From: an uncultured Bacteroidia bacterium
GTDB taxonomy: Bacteria; Bacteroidota; Bacteroidia; NS11-12g; UBA955
DNA length: 62,725 nt
Direction: 5' to 3'
NCBI GenBank assembly: GCA_943789135.1
Contig: CALSSY010000004.1
Coordinates: 1-62,725, forward strand
This document shows, one piece after another, positions 16,664-25,490 of this stretch (positions are counted from its first letter, which is position 1; each line of letters begins with the position of its first letter). The translations under genes and the position numbers were made by a program. The notes beneath the pieces were generated by a model that had not been told where the DNA came from, made no database searches, and worked only from the letters and a program-made list of their open reading frames with translations.

Positions 16664-17200
16664 CTATTGTATATTGTAACTTTCTAACATTTTACGGTAC
16701 TCAGGGCTATCTCGGCGGCGCAAACTCTCGTTTCTCGCTAATTCCTGAATTTTCAGAATGCCTTCAATAATCTGTTCAGGCCTAGGAGGGCAACCTGGCA
16801 CATATACATCCACTGGGATAACATGGTCAATTCCTTGTAAAACCGAGTACGTATCAAAAATACCACCACTTGAAGCACAGGCTCCAACACTCAATACCCA
16901 TTTAGGCTCGGCCATTTGATCGTAAACTTGCTTTAAAACTGGGCCTAATTTTTTCGAGATGGTTCCTGCCACAATCAAAAGATCCGACTGACGTGGGCTG
17001 AAACTCATTCTTTCAGAACCAAATCTAGCCAAATCGTAATTCGCTCCCATTGTCGCCATGAATTCAATTCCACAACACGATGTGGCGAAAGGCAGAGGCC
17101 AAAGTGAATTGGCTCTTGCCATTCCAATTACTTTATCAAATGAAGTAGCAAAAAATCCTTGTCCTTCAATACCTGCTGGTGCTTCTACTATTTTTACCAT
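16664..17200 (-). CDS. nuoB: NADH-quinone oxidoreductase subunit B
   Basis: This 178-residue subunit binds the terminal N2 4Fe-4S cluster next to the quinone site. Cluster ligands are visible in ATSCCGIEFMA (tandem Cys), VGACASSGG and PGCPPRPEQI. Spacing to nuoA is 7 bases. A complete, ordinary member of the family. Confidence 0.96.
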   Translation of the reverse strand: MVKIVEAPAGIEGQGFFATSFDKVIGMARANSLWPLPFATSCCGIEFMATMGANYDLARFGSERMSFSPRQSDLLIVAGTISKKLGPVLKQVYDQMAEPKWVLSVGACASSGGIFDTYSVLQGIDHVIPVDVYVPGCPPRPEQIIEGILKIQELARNESLRRRDSPEYRKMLESYNIQ

Positions 17201-17207
17201 ATCTATT

Positions 17208-17573
17208 TTAGCGCTCCCATTCTAGGGCGCCTTTTTTCCACACATAAATAAAACCTGCTAAGAAAAATCCTACGAAGGATAATACCGCAAAGAAACCTTC
17301 CCAACCCATTTCTTTAAAATTAACGGCATAGGGATAGAAAAATATCACTTCTACATCAAACAACACAAACAAGATGGCTGAAAGAAAATACTTAACCGAA
17401 ACAGGGAAACGCGCATCTCCTTGGCTTTCTATACCACATTCAAATACTTCAACTTTCTGTTTTGTTTTCTTTTTAGGCCCCAATAATTGGGATAAAAACA
17501 AAGCCAACACAACGAACCCTATTGAAAAGGCCAATTGTATCAGAATAGGTAAATAACTCTCGGGTGTGCTCAT
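17208..17573 (-). CDS. nuoA: NADH-quinone oxidoreductase subunit A
   Basis: A 121-residue membrane subunit with three TM helices; FECGIESQGDARFPVSVKYFLSAILFVLFDVEVIFFYPYAV is split over the typical loop (Cys of ECG next to the quinone cavity) and TM2. It is the first gene of the operon, and a -7 box ends 8 bases before its ATG. Confidence 0.95.
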   Translation of the reverse strand: MSTPESYLPILIQLAFSIGFVVLALFLSQLLGPKKKTKQKVEVFECGIESQGDARFPVSVKYFLSAILFVLFDVEVIFFYPYAVNFKEMGWEGFFAVLSFVGFFLAGFIYVWKKGALEWER

Positions 17574-17581
17574 ACTCGAAG

Positions 17582-17589
17582 CAAAAATA
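17582..17589 (-). promoter_or_regulatory. -7 promoter box for the nuoA-H operon
   Basis: On the minus strand TATTTTTG matches TAnnTTTG, 8 bases before the nuoA ATG, leaving almost no 5' UTR. Confidence 0.55.
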
Positions 17590-17654
17590 ATATAACCAAG
17601 CCGATGAATTGTTCAACATCTAGATAAAACTTCAATTTTTTTGTCAAGAATAGA

Positions 17655-17662
17655 TACTTTTG
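17655..17662 (+). promoter_or_regulatory. -7 promoter box for the CxxCH secreted protein
   Basis: TACTTTTG matches TAnnTTTG and ends 17 bases before the ATG at 17680. Together with the nuoA box it makes the 106-base gap a divergent promoter region. Confidence 0.45.
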
Positions 17663-17679
17663 AAGTATTAATTAAACAC

Positions 17680-18456
17680 ATGAATAAAAACTACATAAAA
17701 TTCGGAGCAATAATCGGAACATTAATTGTTTCATTTTCAATGCTTAGCAGTTCAAACGGACCTGGTGGCAATAAAACTGGAGCCCCTGGATCATCTGGGA
17801 ATTGTTCGGGGTGTCATGGTAACACTCCAAGTAACGTAGGAATCATTCGGGTGAAAATAATTGACAATGGAACCCAAGTAACCACTTATGTGCCTGGCAA
17901 AACGTATGATTTAGAGCTAAATATTCTTGGAAGCGAAAAAATTGGGTTTCAGTTGTCTGCGATAAACGATCAAAATAAAGCCGCAGGAACCATTTCAAAT
18001 AACAGTTCAGGTACGCAAGTTTACAATTCAGGAAGTCAACAAATTTGGGGACACAATACGCCTGGATCTGGACTTTGGACTGCCAAATGGACCGCCCCTG
18101 TGGCCAATACGGGTTCTGTTATCTTTTACGTAGCTGCGGTGCTTGCAGACGGAAATGGAAAAAACAGTGGCGATTATTTCAACTCTTTTAATGTAGAAAT
18201 AACTGAAGAGTCCAGCAATGGAAACGATAATGTATCGAAATCTCAGAATCAATTGATTCAAAATCCAGTTGGAGATCAATTGACTTTACAACATCCCGTG
18301 AAGTCTGCTTACATTTGGAATTCTGAGGGCAAACTAATTGGTAAATTTTTTCACTCAAATCAATTTGAAGTGGGGAATATAGCACCCGGTGTTTATCATT
18401 TGAATTACGTGAATGAAAACGGAAGTACAGGGTTCGCCAGGTTTGTTAAGCAGTAA
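17680..18456 (+). CDS. Secreted choice-of-anchor V-type protein with a CxxCH motif and T9SS sorting domain
   Basis: A 258-residue secreted protein. The ATG at 17680 opens on a signal peptide (MNKNYIKFGAIIGTLIVSF), which an upstream in-frame start at 17641 would bury. NGPGGNKTGAPGSSGNCSGCHG at the mature N-terminus follows the pattern of choice-of-anchor V domains; within it C42-S-G-C45-H46 is a perfect CxxCH c-type heme motif. A beta-sandwich region follows, then a short T9SS type A tail (QNPVGDQLTL to ARFVKQ). Whether heme is bound is not shown by sequence; the ccm genes at 39.7-44.1 kb would supply the machinery. Function unknown. Confidence 0.75.
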   Translation: MNKNYIKFGAIIGTLIVSFSMLSSSNGPGGNKTGAPGSSGNCSGCHGNTPSNVGIIRVKIIDNGTQVTTYVPGKTYDLELNILGSEKIGFQLSAINDQNKAAGTISNNSSGTQVYNSGSQQIWGHNTPGSGLWTAKWTAPVANTGSVIFYVAAVLADGNGKNSGDYFNSFNVEITEESSNGNDNVSKSQNQLIQNPVGDQLTLQHPVKSAYIWNSEGKLIGKFFHSNQFEVGNIAPGVYHLNYVNENGSTGFARFVKQ

Positions 18457-18462
18457 AGCTAT

Positions 18463-19470
18463 TTAGCGCTTTTTTCTTCTTTCTAAATCATTCAATTTTC
18501 GCTGAAATAATCGAGCATTCTTTAAATGTTCTTTGTAATGACGCGCAAAAACGTGGTATCCGCTTAAATCGCTCTTTGCACAGAAATACAGGTAGCGATG
18601 TTCTTTATAATCAAGCACAGCTTCTATAGCTGATTTCGATGGAATGCAAATGGGTCCAGGTGGTAAACCTTTGTATCTATACGTATTGTAAGGTGAATCG
18701 GCCTTCATGTCTTTGTTGTATACCCTTCCCCCTTTTCCCCTTATAAAAACCAATGTAGGATCTGCACCTAAAAACATATTTATTCGCAATCTATTTAAGT
18801 AAACACCCGCGATATTCTCATATTCATCTACTTTGAGACTTTCTTTTTGAACGATACTCGCCAACGTTACCGCTTCGTGTAAAGTTAGTTTCTGTTGTCT
18901 TAATTTTCGCCTTCGATCTGCGTTCCAGAATATCTTTGTTTCATTGGAGATACGCATGAAAAACAACTTTAAATCTGTATTTCTTGAAAAATTATAGGTA
19001 TTCGGAATGATTGTCGACGGCCAATTATACCTATCCGTCCCAAAATCATCCCAAAATTCATCATCATCAAAATATTGATTCAGTTCCTCTTTGTCAAAAT
19101 CAAAATGCTTTATCAATATTCGAATTAGTTCACGCTTATAAATACCTGGGGGTATCACTACATTAACGGTTTGATTCCGATTTGCCCGTAATAGATTCAA
19201 AAATCCCCAAACACTTGTATTTGGTGGCATTACAAATTGACTTGTTTGTATTTTAAAGCCAACTTTTTCCGACCAAAATGCTATTCCCATTGGCAATGAA
19301 AGATCAAATTCTTGACTTATGTAGTTATTTAAATCTTCTTGATTCCAAGATTTTTTGATGCGTACCTCTTTATATTTATCATTATTACTAGACTGTACAA
19401 ACAGTAAAATAAAAATCACAGCCAAAATAGCAGTAAGGCTAATAATAAAGAATGTGAGAAAGCGCTTCAT
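18463..19470 (-). CDS. mltG: Endolytic peptidoglycan transglycosylase MltG (YceG family)
   Basis: MltG cuts nascent glycan strands at the inner membrane and probably sets strand length. The protein has one N-terminal TM anchor (MKRFLTFFIISLTAILAVIF), a LysM-like region, and the catalytic domain with LASIVQKES, whose Glu is the catalytic residue, followed by GADPTLVF and YNTYRYKGLPPGPI. I chose the ATG at 19470 (335 residues) over the one at 19506, because it begins directly with the TM anchor and CATTTTTG, one mismatch from the -7 consensus, lies 15 bases upstream at 19493-19486. Convergent with the CxxCH gene, with a 6-base gap. Confidence 0.92.
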   Translation of the reverse strand: MKRFLTFFIISLTAILAVIFILLFVQSSNNDKYKEVRIKKSWNQEDLNNYISQEFDLSLPMGIAFWSEKVGFKIQTSQFVMPPNTSVWGFLNLLRANRNQTVNVVIPPGIYKRELIRILIKHFDFDKEELNQYFDDDEFWDDFGTDRYNWPSTIIPNTYNFSRNTDLKLFFMRISNETKIFWNADRRRKLRQQKLTLHEAVTLASIVQKESLKVDEYENIAGVYLNRLRINMFLGADPTLVFIRGKGGRVYNKDMKADSPYNTYRYKGLPPGPICIPSKSAIEAVLDYKEHRYLYFCAKSDLSGYHVFARHYKEHLKNARLFQRKLNDLERRKKR

Positions 19471-19545
19471 GGATTTATTGCTCGACAAAAATGAGAAATT
19501 TATCATGTATTTTAAGTAGAATCTGCTTAATGTGGGAATCTATCC

Positions 19546-19553
19546 TATTTTTG
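19546..19553 (+). promoter_or_regulatory. -7 promoter box for dapB
   Basis: TATTTTTG, a perfect TAnnTTTG match, ends only 4 bases before the GTG start of dapB, so the mRNA should be leaderless. Confidence 0.6.
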
Positions 19554-19557
19554 TTTC

Positions 19558-20277
19558 GTGAAAATTGCAATAATTGGATATGGAAAAATGGGCAAAACCA
19601 TTGAGTCATTATCCGATAAAATGAATTTTATTGTATCTGAAATATACGATGAAAACAACCCATTTATGGATTGTAAATCATCGGAAGCTGACGTAGCTAT
19701 AGACTTTACTTTGCCCAATCTAGCGGTAGAGCATATTAAACACGCTGTAAATATTAATTTACCCATCGTTGTGGGAACTACAGGTTGGTATTCCTTGTTT
19801 AATGAGGTAGCTGAATACGTTAATTCCCAAAATGGCAGTTTGTTTTATGCTACTAATTTTTCAATTGGTGTCAATCTGTTTTTTGCCATGAATCAAACCT
19901 TAGCAAAATGGATGAACAATCAAACGGATTATCAAGTGAGCATGACCGAAATACATCATACTGAAAAGAAAGATGCTCCCTCAGGCACCGCAATTACATT
20001 GGCTGAGCAAACTATTGAATCTATTGAACGCCTGAAAGACCATGTGTTGGTCGATAGTTTCTCAGGTGTTCCTACAACTAATTTGCCTATTAAGGCAATT
20101 CGTGAACCGAATGTACCAGGTACGCATACTTTGGTTTATGAAAGCGATATAGACAAGATTGAAATCACACATGAAGCTAAAGGCAGACTGGGATTTGCTC
20201 AGGGTGCCGTATCGGCCGCATTGTTTTTAAAGGGAAAAAAAGGCGTATTTAACATGTCGGACTTGTTGAAGTTTTAA
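19558..20277 (+). CDS. dapB: 4-hydroxy-tetrahydrodipicolinate reductase
   Basis: DapB reduces hydroxy-tetrahydrodipicolinate with NAD(P)H in the lysine/diaminopimelate pathway. At 239 residues it is of the shorter type usual in Bacteroidota. The Rossmann motif GYGKMGK is at residues 7-13 and the substrate loop with catalytic His and Lys is EIHHTEKKDAPSGTA. It starts with GTG, directly after a -7 box; no in-frame ATG precedes it. lepB follows after 5 bases, and dapD of the same pathway is at 50.2 kb. Confidence 0.93.
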   Translation: MKIAIIGYGKMGKTIESLSDKMNFIVSEIYDENNPFMDCKSSEADVAIDFTLPNLAVEHIKHAVNINLPIVVGTTGWYSLFNEVAEYVNSQNGSLFYATNFSIGVNLFFAMNQTLAKWMNNQTDYQVSMTEIHHTEKKDAPSGTAITLAEQTIESIERLKDHVLVDSFSGVPTTNLPIKAIREPNVPGTHTLVYESDIDKIEITHEAKGRLGFAQGAVSAALFLKGKKGVFNMSDLLKF

Positions 20278-20282
20278 TTTAG

Positions 20283-21824
20283 ATGAACAGTTATAATTTA
20301 CACATTTTCATAGCTATCTGGTCTGTAGCTTTCTTATTAACGCGACTAGGTTTATCGCGCATGTTCAAATTAGCAGGTATGAACCCATTGCTTGCTTGGA
20401 TTCCAATTGCGAATTGGTGGTATTGGATTAAGATAGTCGGTAGACCTAAATGGTATATGATTGGAATGGTAATACCTGGCTTGAATATTCTTTTTAGCTT
20501 TAATATCAAATTGGATTTACTTCGAAGTTTTGGGAAAAACGGGTTTTGGGAACAATTCGCGGGTATTGTATTAACATTCGCTTATTTCCCTTATTTGTTT
20601 TTTGATAAAACCTTAAAGTTTATCGGTTCTGCTGGGGAAAAAGAATGGCGTGAGAAACATGTTCCTAAGAGTGGCGGAGGTCGTGAATGGGCAGATGCAT
20701 TACTTTTTGCTGCCTACGTTGCAGGGGGAATGCGCGCCCTGTATTTTGACTTATATCAGATACCTACTCCTTCTATGGAATCCAATTTGATGGTTGGTGA
20801 TTATTTAGTGGTCAGCAGAACCAATATCGGCATGCGAATTCCGTTAACACCAGTTTCAGTGCCCGTTCTAGCACCCAAAGAAATTGCTGGAATGAAAGCC
20901 TATTCTGAATTGGTAGAGTTCCCATACATGCGTCTTCCCGGATGGTATACCATTAAAAATAACGATGTGATTGTTTTCAATTGGCCTGCAGATGAAGGTT
21001 TTCCAGTAGATAAAAAAGACAATTACGTTAAAAGATGCGTAGGCATTCCTGGCGATAGTTTACAAATAATAAATGGAGATGTTTACATAAACGGAAATCA
21101 ACTACCCAAAGTAGATAAACAACAAAAGCGCTACCTCGTTTTGATGAAAGATTATATTTCTCAAGAGTTTTTATTGGAAAATGAATTGGGTGATTTTACC
21201 ATACCTTATCGTGTTGCCCCTGAAATATTAAGAAAAACAGAGGCTCAAGGACAAAGATTATCTCCTTATCATATCTACACTTGGGAAGAAAACCTAGACA
21301 AAATCAGAAAACATCCTAGCGTAGCATTTGTATTTGAAGATGTAATTGATGAAGGATATGATCGTCATTTATTCCCTGACACCAATAATACAGCGTTTTT
21401 AAAGCACAAATGGGACTTAAACAATTATGGACCTATTCACCTTCCAAATCGCGGAGAAACCGTAAAATTAACCACACAAAATTGGGATTGGTACAAAGCT
21501 GCTATTAATATTTATGAAGAATCTGACATTGTTGAAAATGGTGGGAGATTTTATAAAAATAATGGCTCCGAAGAAATAACCGAATATACATTCAAATACG
21601 GCTATTATTGGATGATGGGAGATAATCGATTTAACAGTTCAGACTCTCGCTATTGGGGTTATGTTCCAGAAAACCACATACTTGGAAAGCCTTTGTTTAC
21701 ATTCTTTTCATTGCGCAAGGTTATTGGAATCAATGATATTGGGGAACCAATGATCCATGGAAATACCATGATGTACGAAACCAAAGGAATTCGTTGGGAT
21801 AAAATCTTCCGAAAAATCAATTAA
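20283..21824 (+). CDS. lepB: Signal peptidase I, long Bacteroidota type
   Basis: A membrane serine protease that removes signal peptides. It is 513 residues, much longer than E. coli LepB, with several N-terminal TM helices (to about residue 130) and a large insertion inside the catalytic region. The nucleophile Ser is in IPTPSMESNLMVGDYLVV, the general-base Lys in DNYVKRCVGIPGDSL, and the conserved box E is GDNRFNSSDSRYWG. Long forms of this kind are usual in flavobacteria. It is co-transcribed with dapB, and its stop overlaps the convergent barrel gene by 4 bases. Confidence 0.93.
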   Translation: MNSYNLHIFIAIWSVAFLLTRLGLSRMFKLAGMNPLLAWIPIANWWYWIKIVGRPKWYMIGMVIPGLNILFSFNIKLDLLRSFGKNGFWEQFAGIVLTFAYFPYLFFDKTLKFIGSAGEKEWREKHVPKSGGGREWADALLFAAYVAGGMRALYFDLYQIPTPSMESNLMVGDYLVVSRTNIGMRIPLTPVSVPVLAPKEIAGMKAYSELVEFPYMRLPGWYTIKNNDVIVFNWPADEGFPVDKKDNYVKRCVGIPGDSLQIINGDVYINGNQLPKVDKQQKRYLVLMKDYISQEFLLENELGDFTIPYRVAPEILRKTEAQGQRLSPYHIYTWEENLDKIRKHPSVAFVFEDVIDEGYDRHLFPDTNNTAFLKHKWDLNNYGPIHLPNRGETVKLTTQNWDWYKAAINIYEESDIVENGGRFYKNNGSEEITEYTFKYGYYWMMGDNRFNSSDSRYWGYVPENHILGKPLFTFFSLRKVIGINDIGEPMIHGNTMMYETKGIRWDKIFRKIN

Positions 21825-23551
21825 AACAAATACGACTCACGGGTGTCTGTGAAGTTGTATTTTATTGAAAGAGCCAAATAATTCCAATTTCCACTATTCA
21901 ACTCATCTATGGAATGAAACGCATGATGAGTAAGTTCGATTTTCGCGTTGGGTTGAACGTAATACATTAAAGTCGTCATAATGTTAATCCGCTTTTGGAG
22001 ATTTCCTTGAAGCATAATCGCATTTTCGCGATCTAATGCTTCATTATATGGCTTTCGGATATTTCCGCCATAATTTTCTCCAGAGTAATCCAATCCTTTC
22101 CAAGCAAGTTGGGTGGTGTTTTTAAATGCCCACCTTTGAAACTTACTCGGCACTGCAAAAATCCTAAAAATCACTTCTCTAAAATTACTTTCTAATGGAT
22201 GCGCTAAGGCTTGGTTATAGGCTCCATAATAATTTGAAGAATTTCGTCGATGCGAATATGTGTAAGGCCTAACCGCGTTGTATTCTAATTGAATGTAGGA
22301 TTGTTTTAATTGAGAAATTTCAGGTCGATAATAAACACCTAATTGATTTCCGAATTTATTCAAATAGGAGTTTCTATTTCCAAAAACAGATGAAAAGTTA
22401 AACTCATCAATCACCAATTGTCCATAAAAAAGAAACCGATTCTTTTTCCATTTTACATCAAATGCAATAAGAGCATTGTCTGAAGAACCTAGGTCACGTT
22501 CAATGGCACGATAAAAGATCACAGGATTCAAATAATTGATATCAAATCCACTATTTGGCCTAGACTGTATAACCATTTCAGTAAACCCCAACTCCAACCC
22601 GATTTTTTCAAATTCAAGGCTACCGCGATGCATAGCTAAGTATTTTTTATTAAACGTCTTAGAGCTATCCTTGCTCATATCGCTTACTAATTCTTTAAAG
22701 AGATTTTGATATTTGAAAGGCCCAAGTCTATAATTGACCTGAAGAAATAAACTCGGTGTAGTAAAATTACTTAAAATCAAACTTCTAAACCCAGAACCAA
22801 TATGTTGTTTATCATGTCCAATTGTTGCCGATATTTGATATCCATTATTTGCAGTATCGTTTTGCTTTTTCAGCAACAATATATCCATGTAAGCCGTGGC
22901 ATAGAAATAATCATAGATGCCAAATTTGTTTGTCTGAACACTACCCAAACCAGGAATAACACCATATTTCCTTCTGTAACGATCTATACTTTCTGAATAA
23001 TTTGCCTGATAATCATAAACTTGAGAATAAAACGCCAACTTCTCTCCCATTTGTCCGTAAAGTTCAACGCCTCGACCATTTAGCAAACCCGTATCAAAGG
23101 CGCCAGCAGAAGGTGCATAAGACAAATCCAATACGGGATTAACCACTAGATAATCCTCTTTGTCTTTACTTTCCCACGAAAAAAAGCGATTGGGGTTCTG
23201 CCAAAGCTTGGATCCCCCCAATTTCTGAACCCAAGTTTTTCGGGTGAAAGCCGTTCTTTGATTTTGTCCATATTCCGGATTATTCCAAGCAAAATAGTTG
23301 AATCTTTTCTGATTGAATGTTTCAAAAAACTTTATAGAATCGGCAATCAATTCCTCTGCATCTTTTAATGAGGAAATTAGACTTCTTGATTGTTTGTGAT
23401 TTCTATACGAATCGAACAATCGTATATCGGAGGAGATAATTCTATCTTCTTGATCAGAATGAGCCTTGATTAATCGGTATTGTGCGATAGCTCCTTTTGA
23501 AGAAAAAAAAGCAATTAAAATTAGGATTTGAATTCGTTTAATTTGATTCAT
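21821..23551 (-). CDS. Outer-membrane beta-barrel protein, Wzi/RemB-like
   Basis: A 576-residue secreted protein; the ATG at 23551 opens on a signal peptide (MNQIKRIQILILIAFFSSKGAIAQ), while further upstream codons lie inside the asparaginase gene. The body has alternating amphipathic strands and Asn/Tyr-rich loops of a barrel; GHDKQHIGSGFRSLILSN resembles the core of the capsule assembly Wzi family and of RemB, which supports gliding motility in Flavobacterium. The protein ends in SYLF, an aromatic end typical of barrels. It overlaps asparaginase by 14 bases and is probably co-transcribed. A barrel is likely; the specific role is unproven. Confidence 0.6.
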   Translation of the reverse strand: MNQIKRIQILILIAFFSSKGAIAQYRLIKAHSDQEDRIISSDIRLFDSYRNHKQSRSLISSLKDAEELIADSIKFFETFNQKRFNYFAWNNPEYGQNQRTAFTRKTWVQKLGGSKLWQNPNRFFSWESKDKEDYLVVNPVLDLSYAPSAGAFDTGLLNGRGVELYGQMGEKLAFYSQVYDYQANYSESIDRYRRKYGVIPGLGSVQTNKFGIYDYFYATAYMDILLLKKQNDTANNGYQISATIGHDKQHIGSGFRSLILSNFTTPSLFLQVNYRLGPFKYQNLFKELVSDMSKDSSKTFNKKYLAMHRGSLEFEKIGLELGFTEMVIQSRPNSGFDINYLNPVIFYRAIERDLGSSDNALIAFDVKWKKNRFLFYGQLVIDEFNFSSVFGNRNSYLNKFGNQLGVYYRPEISQLKQSYIQLEYNAVRPYTYSHRRNSSNYYGAYNQALAHPLESNFREVIFRIFAVPSKFQRWAFKNTTQLAWKGLDYSGENYGGNIRKPYNEALDRENAIMLQGNLQKRINIMTTLMYYVQPNAKIELTHHAFHSIDELNSGNWNYLALSIKYNFTDTRESYLF

Positions 23552-24551
23552 TTTTAAGATTAACCACACGTGTTTGACTTGCAAAATTGCCTGCAAAATT
23601 AGAAATGTCAAATTCATAATAAGGATTAAGCATTGTTGCTTCTTCCTCTGATAACAAACCAAGTTCCAACAAAACAGATTGGGCAATTTGATACTGAGGA
23701 CCCATCTTACCGTCATCGACTTTAATAGATATTCCCCATTTCTTCTCTGGAATCGCCAAACAATACACCCCATCGGCACCTGTTTTGCCAATTATTCTAC
23801 CATTAGTGACTTTCATCAAGTCGGTACAATACCTTTTGGTACCAGCAATCATTTCCGGATATTCTGCAACGGCTGCAATAATACGTTTGGCGGCGTTTTG
23901 CTCCTCCGTGCTGATTTTATTATTTGGAGCCACTAAGTTTTTATACATCAAAGCCTGATTATAAACCGGCATGGCATATGTGGGTGCACTGCAGCCGTCC
24001 ATACCTTCTGTCAACTCTGAAGTTTCAAGTTCTGCAAAGTGAGCAACACATTCCTTTATTTTTCTTTGCAACTCGAATTCTGAAGACAAATAATTACTTG
24101 TGTCTAAATTATGAAAAGCATTAAAAGCTAAAAAACCAGCATGCTTGCCGCTACAATTGTTGTGGACCGCTTGAGCAAAATCACCGTTTTTAATCAATTT
24201 TATCCAATCGGATTTACGGGTAGGGTTTTGAGCACCGCACTTCAAACAAGTTGGATCAAGTCCTATTTTAGCTAAAACTCCGTTTACAACTTCAACATGT
24301 TGATCTTCGCCATTGTGAGAACCACACATCAAAGAAAGTTCTTTAGAGGTGAAATTATAATGATCAAAAATTTCGCTTGTCAACAAGGGAATGTGTTGAA
24401 CGTATTTTAAAGCACTTCTTGGGAAACAAACTTGTTTAATATCGCCTACTGAGAAAATAACATCACCATGTTCATCTACAACGCAAACCACGCCACGATG
24501 GAAACTTTCTGTGATACCACCTCTCACTAACTCTACCAATATTGGATTCAT
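23538..24551 (-). CDS. L-asparaginase, Rhizobium etli AnsA / asparaginase II family
   Basis: A 337-residue enzyme of the PF06089-type asparaginase family, unrelated to the E. coli AnsA/AnsB fold. Landmarks include ELVRGGITESFHRG at the start, CGSHNGEDQHVE, the HNNCSGKHAGFL catalytic segment with conserved Ser and Lys, and EGMDGCSAPTYAMP. It should hydrolyse asparagine to aspartate and ammonia. The gene follows pyrB by 9 bases in the same direction, and aspartate is the substrate of PyrB, so the neighbourhood is metabolically coherent. Confidence 0.88.
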   Translation of the reverse strand: MNPILVELVRGGITESFHRGVVCVVDEHGDVIFSVGDIKQVCFPRSALKYVQHIPLLTSEIFDHYNFTSKELSLMCGSHNGEDQHVEVVNGVLAKIGLDPTCLKCGAQNPTRKSDWIKLIKNGDFAQAVHNNCSGKHAGFLAFNAFHNLDTSNYLSSEFELQRKIKECVAHFAELETSELTEGMDGCSAPTYAMPVYNQALMYKNLVAPNNKISTEEQNAAKRIIAAVAEYPEMIAGTKRYCTDLMKVTNGRIIGKTGADGVYCLAIPEKKWGISIKVDDGKMGPQYQIAQSVLLELGLLSEEEATMLNPYYEFDISNFAGNFASQTRVVNLKNESN

Positions 24552-24560
24552 AAAAGAAGT

Positions 24561-25490
24561 TTATAAATTTCGTTGAGCCAATAAAAACAGAACGGCCATT
24601 CTAATTGCCACTCCATTTTCTACTTGCTGAAGAATAATGCTATTCGCGCTATCTGCGACCTCGCTACTTATTTCTACTCCTCGGTTAATTGGACCAGGAT
24701 GCATAATTAGCAACTCTTTATCAAGACGATTTAATCGTTCCATATTCAATCCATACAAGTTCGAATACTCCTTCAATGAAGGGAAGAATCGTGCATCTTG
24801 TCGCTCAAGTTGAATTCTTAACATGTTTGCGACATCCGCCCATTTCAATGCTTCATCTAAATTATGCGATACTTTAACTCCCAGTTTTTCTATATGTTTT
24901 GGGATTAGTGTAGCGGGACCACAAACCATTACTTCGGCACCCAAAAGTTGTAAACAGTAAATATTACTTAGAGCAACGCGAGAGTGTTTGATATCTCCAA
25001 CGATCAGCACTTTTTTCCCAGCAATACTCCCGTTGAAATGATTGCGTATTGAAAAGGCATCTAACAATGCTTGTGTTGGATGTTCGTGTGTTCCATCACC
25101 CGCATTGATTATTTGAGAGTCAACGTGTTTTGAGAGAAATTGACATGCTCCAGGTGCTGGGTGTCGCATAACGATCATGTCGACCTTCATGCTTAATATA
25201 TTGTTTACCGTGTCTATTAAGGTCTCTCCTTTTTTCACACTGGATGATGAACTCGAAAAATTCACCACATCCGCACCTAGGCGTTTTTCTGCTAATTCGA
25301 ACGATACCCTAGTTCTTGTCGAATTTTCGAAAAACAAATTGGCAATGGTTATATCTCTTAGTGCAGGTGTTTTCTTTACGGGGGCTTTTAATAATTCAGA
25401 GAAATTATCGGCTGTTTCAAAAATTGACTCAATTTGATGGGTTTGAAGTCCTTTTATTCCTAACAAATGTTTTATAACGCCGCTATTCAT
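24561..25490 (-). CDS. pyrB: Aspartate carbamoyltransferase catalytic subunit
   Basis: PyrB condenses carbamoyl phosphate and aspartate in pyrimidine synthesis. It has 309 residues, the normal length. The carbamoyl phosphate motif FFENSTRTRVSFE, the HPTQALLDAF helix and the C-terminal HPGPINRGVE are intact. There is no pyrI regulatory gene nearby. It overlaps pyrR by 4 bases. Confidence 0.96.
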   Translation of the reverse strand: MNSGVIKHLLGIKGLQTHQIESIFETADNFSELLKAPVKKTPALRDITIANLFFENSTRTRVSFELAEKRLGADVVNFSSSSSSVKKGETLIDTVNNILSMKVDMIVMRHPAPGACQFLSKHVDSQIINAGDGTHEHPTQALLDAFSIRNHFNGSIAGKKVLIVGDIKHSRVALSNIYCLQLLGAEVMVCGPATLIPKHIEKLGVKVSHNLDEALKWADVANMLRIQLERQDARFFPSLKEYSNLYGLNMERLNRLDKELLIMHPGPINRGVEISSEVADSANSIILQQVENGVAIRMAVLFLLAQRNL

